Source: a virus
Length of the DNA stretch: 33,670 nt
Reading direction: 5' to 3' (one strand)
IMG/VR virus record: IMGVR_UViG_3300042691_038073
Coordinates: 1 to 33,670 of that record
Shown here: piece by piece, positions 30,101-33,670 of the stretch
Position numbering within the stretch: position 1 is the stretch's first letter
Layout: the number at the start of each line of letters is the position of its first letter
The notes under the pieces: model-generated
Databases searched by the model: none
Told to the model about the DNA's origin: nothing
Seen by the model: the letters and a program-made list of their open reading frames with translations, nothing else
Position numbers and translations under genes: made by a program

Positions 30101-30393
30101 GTCTTCTGACTGGAGATCGCTTTTTTTAGGTTGTCCTCAAGGGTTTTATCAACCGCCCGACCAGATTGGACCGCCGCATCACGGAACCTCTGCATCTCGG
30201 TAGTGAGTTCCTGAAGCCTAAGACGGGCTTCTCTCCACCTAGTTCTAGCTTCGAGAACACTAAGAGCTTGTGCAGTAGCCTGCGAGGCTTGTTGCACATT
30301 ATTCAGTTGGTTGACGACTTGCTGGGTCGCTTGAGTCACTGCAGATACATCTGCAGTGAACTCTACTTTTGCGCCGGGGATGTTAGTCGCCAT
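27121..30393 (-). CDS. Tape measure protein
   Basis: 1090 residues. The N terminus (VEFTADVSAVTQATQQVVNQL) leads to the TMP_2 signature (YQLQQINFQITDIVTGLATGQ, then SPLTVLLQQGGQLKDMFGG). A hydrophobic region (AALISPLSVIAVALGGVGLAA) is followed by ~550 residues of charged coiled coil with many Q/R/A, and a C terminus of the lambda H type (FGFADGGMVRGPGSGTSDSI). At roughly 1.5 angstrom per residue it predicts a tail near 160 nm. It is preceded by the tail chaperones, whose frameshift product ends 31 bp inside this gene. Confidence 0.92.
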   Translation of the reverse strand: MATNIPGAKVEFTADVSAVTQATQQVVNQLNNVQQASQATAQALSVLEARTRWREARLRLQELTTEMQRFRDAAVQSGRAVDKTLEDNLKKAISSQKTLLQEARTEIQRAQVAQARAVATAVAAAPTQAQAGVPGATQAATQGIQKQTRDARELSYQLQQINFQITDIVTGLATGQSPLTVLLQQGGQLKDMFGGVGGAIRALGQGLAALISPLSVIAVALGGVGLAAFQGRKETLALALALNSTDGAAGVTKDGLDQIARSAAQTVGTVGSASKALTILANSAVVTGDSMEQIVIAAQKLEKVGGPAVEETLQLFIQLGQTPVDSALRLNKSLNFLTESIFKQIKALEAQGDRQGAARVAQDALARAVNQRTKEQEQNLGLLEKAYRGVTDGAKKFWDQLKEIGRDTTTVDRIKQLEAAITQINTRLAENPQAGGAIVERYRTEVARLQAELARLRSELESEEEEAGRRALAQQAEQRRIARAALGTQTGASQATLEASTAAIKASIEDQRAELDIGYERNLVSLQNYFDRRQDLVRQEAAAEAQVLEQQASDLRDRLARGVPVEQEDATLAQLVGIESRLTTLRAKSALDLKRLAEDRRKAERDADQSLQNALATAQNIQNLSAAQNAAQIDAIEDANRRGITSLETYFRLRKEFLDQDFADERQVAEARLALARRVQQQAGPENRAQATRDVREAEFQLAALQARNAQRQAALERDRRDASEADKKLTAERILQLQELTGEETSALAVEQRRLLLLEQYRVELERVRQTDIQRALTLERIISIQEGEQRLAAERTKFSREANKFDEERAQIDFARAQGLITESEYQRQVYDLTRKRARVELDLYSRLRDELGGNLTEESRQQLDQYIANAKRGLASLTPAAVQLNNALQQGFATAIQGLLDGTSKVKDAFKSLAQSVAAAFTQIISQNIAASILRGLGGSAFGAGIGKIFGFADGGMVRGPGSGTSDSIPARLSNGEFVQPARTVSFYGAEFMEALRRLQVPRLGLATGGRGYASGGLVGSSNSAAAPARSQDIPVQVNIQNSGTGKTAQSEARFDGKGLVVSVLLDDIRSNGPIYQGITNANRLRR

Positions 30394-30853
30394 CTCTCTG
30401 CCTCAAGTCGTCCGACCGCGTTCAGGAACCCTTGGATCTGTTTCAGGGTGTAGCCACGCACGTCGCTCAGGCTGTGGCCTGCGCTGACGAGGCATTGGAC
30501 TGCGTCAAACCAGTCATTCTCTCCTGAAGCTGCCTGACCGCTGTGGGCAGGCGGCGCACGAAAAAATCCACGTTCTCCTCGACGATCGCCGCGATCAGAT
30601 CGACCAGGACGCTGATGGGAAGCTGCTTGATCTCATCGACCTTGCGCCCGGTGACCGATGCGACCAGCGCGAACACCCGGTCGCTCTCTGTCTCAAGCAG
30701 CATGCCGATGCCCATCGCGTCGAAGTCGATCGCACGCGAGCCGAGAGCCGCGACCAAGGGGAACTCGCCCGCGACAAACTCCCGCACGCGGAACTCGACG
30801 CCAGAGATCGTGACGGTTCGAGGGGAAGGAAACAGAGTAGAGAGATCAGACAT
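30363..30853 (-). CDS. Tail assembly chaperone GT-type product by programmed -1 frameshift
   Basis: Translation of the 128-residue G-like frame can shift -1 at TTTTTTC (30566-30560; zero frame GAT TTT TTC) after residue 98. The new frame stays open for 65 codons, reading RAPPAHSGQAASGENDWFDA, then VQCLVSAGHSLSDVRGYTL and KQIQGFLNAVGRLEAERW, to a TAG at 30363-30365, inside the tape measure gene. The GHSLSDVRGYTLKQI motif is what the second frame encodes in G/GT pairs of related siphoviruses, so the open frame is not chance. Total length 163 residues. GT binds the tape measure and recruits tail tube protein in lambda. Confidence 0.78.
30467..30853 (-). CDS. Tail assembly chaperone, G-like
   Basis: 128 residues. 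The N-terminal segment MSDLSTLFPSPRTVTISGVEFRVREFVAGEF and the following FALVASVTGRKVDEIKQLPISVLVDLIAAI are typical of lambda G-like tail chaperones, which lie between major tail protein genes and the tape measure gene. The last 30 residues (read only without the frameshift) are Thr/Ser/Gln-rich. It prevents premature tube assembly by coating the tape measure. Confidence 0.85.
   Translation of the reverse strand: MSDLSTLFPSPRTVTISGVEFRVREFVAGEFPLVAALGSRAIDFDAMGIGMLLETESDRVFALVASVTGRKVDEIKQLPISVLVDLIAAIVEENVDFFVRRLPTAVRQLQERMTGLTQSNASSAQATA
30560..30566 (-). promoter_or_regulatory. Slippery heptamer for -1 ribosomal frameshifting
   Basis: The minus strand reads T TTT TTC in the zero frame (the last T of GAT, then TTT and TTC), a perfect X XXY YYZ heptamer. 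It lies 91 nt upstream of the zero-frame stop, a normal G/GT arrangement. Flanking GC-rich sequence downstream (GTGCGCCGCCTGCCC) could add a stimulating structure. Confidence 0.75.
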
Positions 30854-30862
30854 GGTGGTGTC

Positions 30863-32860
30863 CTATCGGGTGGTGGAAATCTTGTCGCCAACCGCAACCC
30901 ATTTGCCATTGGCGTAAAGCAAATCGTTGACTGAGCCGGTCGAGCCTGTCGGAGTGCGGTTGATCCACGACCCGGCAGCGGCAGTCGCCGATGAGTAGAT
31001 CAACCCATCGAGGCCGGAACCAATGACCCACTTGCCGTCACCGTACTCGACATTGGTCCAGTTGACCAGCGGGGTCGCTCCGACAGACCCGTCGACCCAT
31101 GTGATGCCGTCTGTCGAAGTCCTGATAATACCGTTGTTGCCGACCGCGACCCAGGTGTTGTTCGCGAACCGCACGTCGTTGAACTGCTGTGTCGTGCCGC
31201 TGGTGCGCAGCGTCCAGGTAACGCCATCCGGCGAGGTCAGGATCGCGCCGCTGGACCCAACAGCAACCCACAACCCGTTGCCGTAGCGCACAGCGTTGTA
31301 GACCATCAGGGACGTGCCGGGATTGGATCTGCTCGTCCAGGTCACACCATCGGGCGAGGTCCAGATGGTCTTGAATGTACCAACCGCAGTCCACAGACCG
31401 TTTGCAAAAAACACGTCCTGGAAAACTTCTGTGGTCGTCGAGTTTTGCGTTGTCCAGGTGGTGCCGTTGGTTGAGGTCAAAATGCTCTGTGACGTAGTGC
31501 CATTGCCGCCGACTGCAACCCACAGACCATTGTCGAAATGCACCGCCCGCAGTCTGGGGGTACTTCCAGAAAGCTGCGCACGCTGGGTCCAGGTCACACC
31601 GTCCGTCGAGGTCGTCACACGACCGGCCTCGCCGACATGCACGAACAACCCGTTCGCAAACTCGACTTCGTTTGTGGTCTCGCTGGCGGTCGAACTCGCA
31701 GGAGCGGTCCAGGTCACACCGTCCGTCGATGTGTTGATCGCGGCGTTCGTCGAGGTCGTGCCCATCGCCTGAGACGCGACCCAGACCCCGTTGCCGAAAG
31801 CAACAGCGCGATGAGCGAAGGTCGAGGTGCGCAGGAACCACGGGAAATCATTGATGACCGTGCCGCTGCCCAAATTGATGCTTGCGCTCGCCGCCTCGCC
31901 GCCTGCGCAAGCGTTCGTGAAGTTGTAACTCGCGTCCCAGGTCTGCCCTGCCACCGTCGGTGTGCCGGTCAATGTGACCGTGACCGTCGAACCGCTGGTC
32001 GTCGTGGTCGCTGTGATGCCGGTCGGTAGGTTGCCGGTCAGCGCGGCAGCGGTCGCTGGTGTTGCTGAGAAGGTCACCGCGCCGATTAGAGTGTTTGAAG
32101 TGAACACCAGCGGCAACGTCGGAGCGGCGATCACCGGAGTCGAGCACGGGCACAACTCCGTGCAATCACGCCGGGTGAAGTTGTACCAGACCGGGCTGGT
32201 AGCCTGGGGCAACAACGTGCCCTCGAGCGCCATCTCGCCCGCGTCCGTCTGATTGATCCAATCGAAAGATGACACAGAGCGGAGCCGGATCTTCGGGATC
32301 GTCAGGATGACTTCTGACCCGTCGAACGAGTTGGTTCCAGCGTACATCAACTCGTAGGTCTGGCTACAGGCTTCGCCCGCGTTAACCGTGCGAGCCTTGA
32401 GCCGCGTGTAGGTCACCGTGACCTGCCCCGCGCTCAGAACACAGTCTTTGGCGATCAGCCCGTAGCTGGTCGTCGTAAAGCCGATCGTTGACGTGCCCAC
32501 CACGATCGTGTCCGTGTCTGCCAAGCTGCTGAAGGGCAGCAGGGACCCAACATCGAGGCCGGTCCAGGTCAGAGTCTCAGTGACAGAACCTGCGGCGATT
32601 GATGTGGCCTCGCCGCCGAACCCGAGCAGAGTGTTTGCGTTGTCGAAGCAGCGCAGGACGATCTGCGCCTGCACTGCCTCGAACTCGCAACAGCTCGGGT
32701 CCAACTCACCGTTGAGCGGCAAGTATTCGCTGTTCTCGTGCGTGAGCCGGAACTGCGAGACATTGCCCAACGCTCGATAGACACCGCCCGCTGCGCGGAT
32801 GAAAAGCGTGCCGCGCAGAAATACGCAGCAGTTTCCTTCCGAGCAGCAGGGAGTCGCCAT
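30863..32860 (-). CDS. Tail-tube paralogue fused to Ig-like domain and beta-propeller
   Basis: 665 residues from ATG 32860 (TGATG overlap with the major tail gene). The first ~240 residues (MATPCCSEGNCCVFLRGTLFI, then VSQFRLTHENSEYLPLNGEL) look like a second tail tube-type domain. Residues ~250-335 (PLVFTSNTLIGAVTFSATPA, LPTGITATTT) are an Ig/He_PIG-like fold. The C-terminal ~330 residues hold seven full and one partial repeats of ~40 residues built on YGNGLWVAVG..GAILTSPDGVTWT, as in BNR/sialidase-type propellers. The strand-closing last partial repeat suits a closed propeller. It could form a tube ring bearing surface decorations that bind glycans or host surface. Confidence 0.72.
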   Translation of the reverse strand: MATPCCSEGNCCVFLRGTLFIRAAGGVYRALGNVSQFRLTHENSEYLPLNGELDPSCCEFEAVQAQIVLRCFDNANTLLGFGGEATSIAAGSVTETLTWTGLDVGSLLPFSSLADTDTIVVGTSTIGFTTTSYGLIAKDCVLSAGQVTVTYTRLKARTVNAGEACSQTYELMYAGTNSFDGSEVILTIPKIRLRSVSSFDWINQTDAGEMALEGTLLPQATSPVWYNFTRRDCTELCPCSTPVIAAPTLPLVFTSNTLIGAVTFSATPATAAALTGNLPTGITATTTTSGSTVTVTLTGTPTVAGQTWDASYNFTNACAGGEAASASINLGSGTVINDFPWFLRTSTFAHRAVAFGNGVWVASQAMGTTSTNAAINTSTDGVTWTAPASSTASETTNEVEFANGLFVHVGEAGRVTTSTDGVTWTQRAQLSGSTPRLRAVHFDNGLWVAVGGNGTTSQSILTSTNGTTWTTQNSTTTEVFQDVFFANGLWTAVGTFKTIWTSPDGVTWTSRSNPGTSLMVYNAVRYGNGLWVAVGSSGAILTSPDGVTWTLRTSGTTQQFNDVRFANNTWVAVGNNGIIRTSTDGITWVDGSVGATPLVNWTNVEYGDGKWVIGSGLDGLIYSSATAAAGSWINRTPTGSTGSVNDLLYANGKWVAVGDKISTTR

Positions 32861-33639
32861 CAGATCACCAGCGACCCATACTGGCTGAAAGTGCCCGTGC
32901 CGGTGCGGCACTCGTCCTTGAGAATCTCGAGCTCGTACTCAGCAGCCGCCGCCTCAGTGCCGAGGAGCGGGATGCCGCTGACAGGCTTGAGCTTCACCCG
33001 GTACAGAGTCACGCTGAAAGGGGCGCCGCCAAAACGGTTCACACCGTCGTAGAACAGCGTGAATTCCTTGGAGGTGGAGGTAAGCATCTCGACCAGCGAG
33101 TAACCGCTGTGAGTCACCGAGCCGGTGAAGCTGATCGGGGACGCGAAGTTCAGCGTGCTGCCTTCCGGGATGTAGATCCCGTTCGCCTTGACTTGGTAGT
33201 CCGTGCCCAGCGTGCCCAGACCCGTCACGGTGACGGTGGTCGTGTCGACATTGGTGATCGGGTTGCCGCTGGCGTCGACATACGGAATGAACGAGTCTGC
33301 AGCAACCGCTTTGCCGCTGATCGCCGAGGTCGTCGCAGCCTTCGCCGTAAGGTCTCCGGTCCAGGCCCGCGCAAAATTGGTCGCGTTCAAGCACAGACCA
33401 GTGATCGCAGCCGTGGCGGACTCGATCTGGCTGAACGAGCACTCCGTGCCGCCGCCAGCCGTCTGGTAGTTGGGCACCTTGACCTCGAGCAACTCGGCAT
33501 TCACAGCGAACGCAGACGAATTGCCGATTGAGAGGTAAGGCTGATCCGCGTTCGTGCCGTCGCAGCACGAACTGTATTCACGCAGATAGATCGTCCCCGC
33601 CCCCGCGAGGCAGCAATTCTTGGTGACGCAAGTAGCCAT
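32860..33639 (-). CDS. Major tail (tube) protein
   Basis: 259 residues from ATG 33639 with AGGAG at a good distance. The N terminus MATCVTKNCCLAGAGTIYLR, followed by a central beta-rich region (DTTTVTVTGLGTLGTDYQVKA, IYIPEGSTLNF) and a C-terminal strand segment (FGGAPFSVTLYRVKLKPVSGI), fits phage tail tube proteins encoded just upstream of G/GT chaperones. The N-terminal CC-rich stretch is shared with the next gene, supporting a gene duplication. It should polymerise into the tail tube around the tape measure. Confidence 0.78.
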   Translation of the reverse strand: MATCVTKNCCLAGAGTIYLREYSSCCDGTNADQPYLSIGNSSAFAVNAELLEVKVPNYQTAGGGTECSFSQIESATAAITGLCLNATNFARAWTGDLTAKAATTSAISGKAVAADSFIPYVDASGNPITNVDTTTVTVTGLGTLGTDYQVKANGIYIPEGSTLNFASPISFTGSVTHSGYSLVEMLTSTSKEFTLFYDGVNRFGGAPFSVTLYRVKLKPVSGIPLLGTEAAAAEYELEILKDECRTGTGTFSQYGSLVI

Positions 33640-33670
33640 TTTGAACTCCTAGAACGCTTCGGTTTTGAAC

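Overview
The window reads as part of the genome of a long-tailed (siphovirus-type) double-stranded DNA bacteriophage, or a prophage of one. The right third carries a lambda-like tail and lysis block on the minus strand. The left two thirds carry replication, nucleotide-metabolism and small accessory genes. The host is not visible directly. Sigma70-type promoters, a three-helix holin of the type seen in gene transfer agents, a GH108-type endolysin and a DUF1833/NlpC-type tail tip suggest a proteobacterium, possibly an alphaproteobacterium (inference). No terminase, portal, capsid, integrase, tRNA or rRNA gene was seen; head genes probably lie beyond the right edge.

Layout. Positions 1-444 hold 80-bp and 55-bp direct repeats and a promoter region. 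Positions 445-2147 (+) carry a zinc-ribbon protein and three small proteins, separated by very G/C-skewed, hairpin-rich spacers. Positions 2148-2623 are a non-coding convergent region with tandem repeats and a strong bidirectional hairpin. Positions 2624-7763 (-) hold a primase-helicase, a DUF932 protein, a Pyr_excise-like protein, an Api92-like protein and small or membrane proteins. Three transcription units there share one promoter design. Positions 7937-19955 (+) are one long run of tightly overlapping genes: DUF2800 nuclease-like, DUF2815 ssDNA-binding-like, family A DNA polymerase, VRR-NUC nuclease, thymidylate-synthase-like enzyme, SNF2 helicase, dNMP kinase, asparagine-synthetase-like amidotransferase, MazG-like pyrophosphatase, C5-cytosine methyltransferase homologue and dCMP deaminase, plus small genes. 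Positions 19952-21424 (+) hold tiny accessory genes and a GIY-YIG endonuclease with eight 17-residue repeats. Positions 21393-33639 (-) are, in transcription order from the right: major tail protein, a decorated tail-tube paralogue, tail chaperone G with a -1 frameshift product GT, tape measure, M-, L- and K-like tip proteins, J-like tip protein, a two-helix membrane protein, holin and endolysin.

Most interesting system. Between 12.5 and 19.2 kb a set of nucleotide enzymes is embedded in an otherwise conventional DUF2800-DUF2815-PolA-VRR_NUC-SNF2 replication block. The thymidylate-synthase-like protein keeps the catalytic Cys (C190) and the Cys-to-Arg spacing of ThyA. At the position of the uracil-reading Asn of ThyA it has Asp (D221), the change known to switch specificity from dUMP to dCMP. 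With a dNMP kinase, a MazG-like pyrophosphatase, dCMP deaminase, an intact AsnB-like amidotransferase and a C5-MTase homologue with altered motifs, this suggests the phage replaces or hypermodifies cytosine, possibly with an amide- or amine-bearing group. The individual family assignments are fairly firm; the pathway is inference.

All assignments come from reading the sequence and from memory of families; no database search was run.
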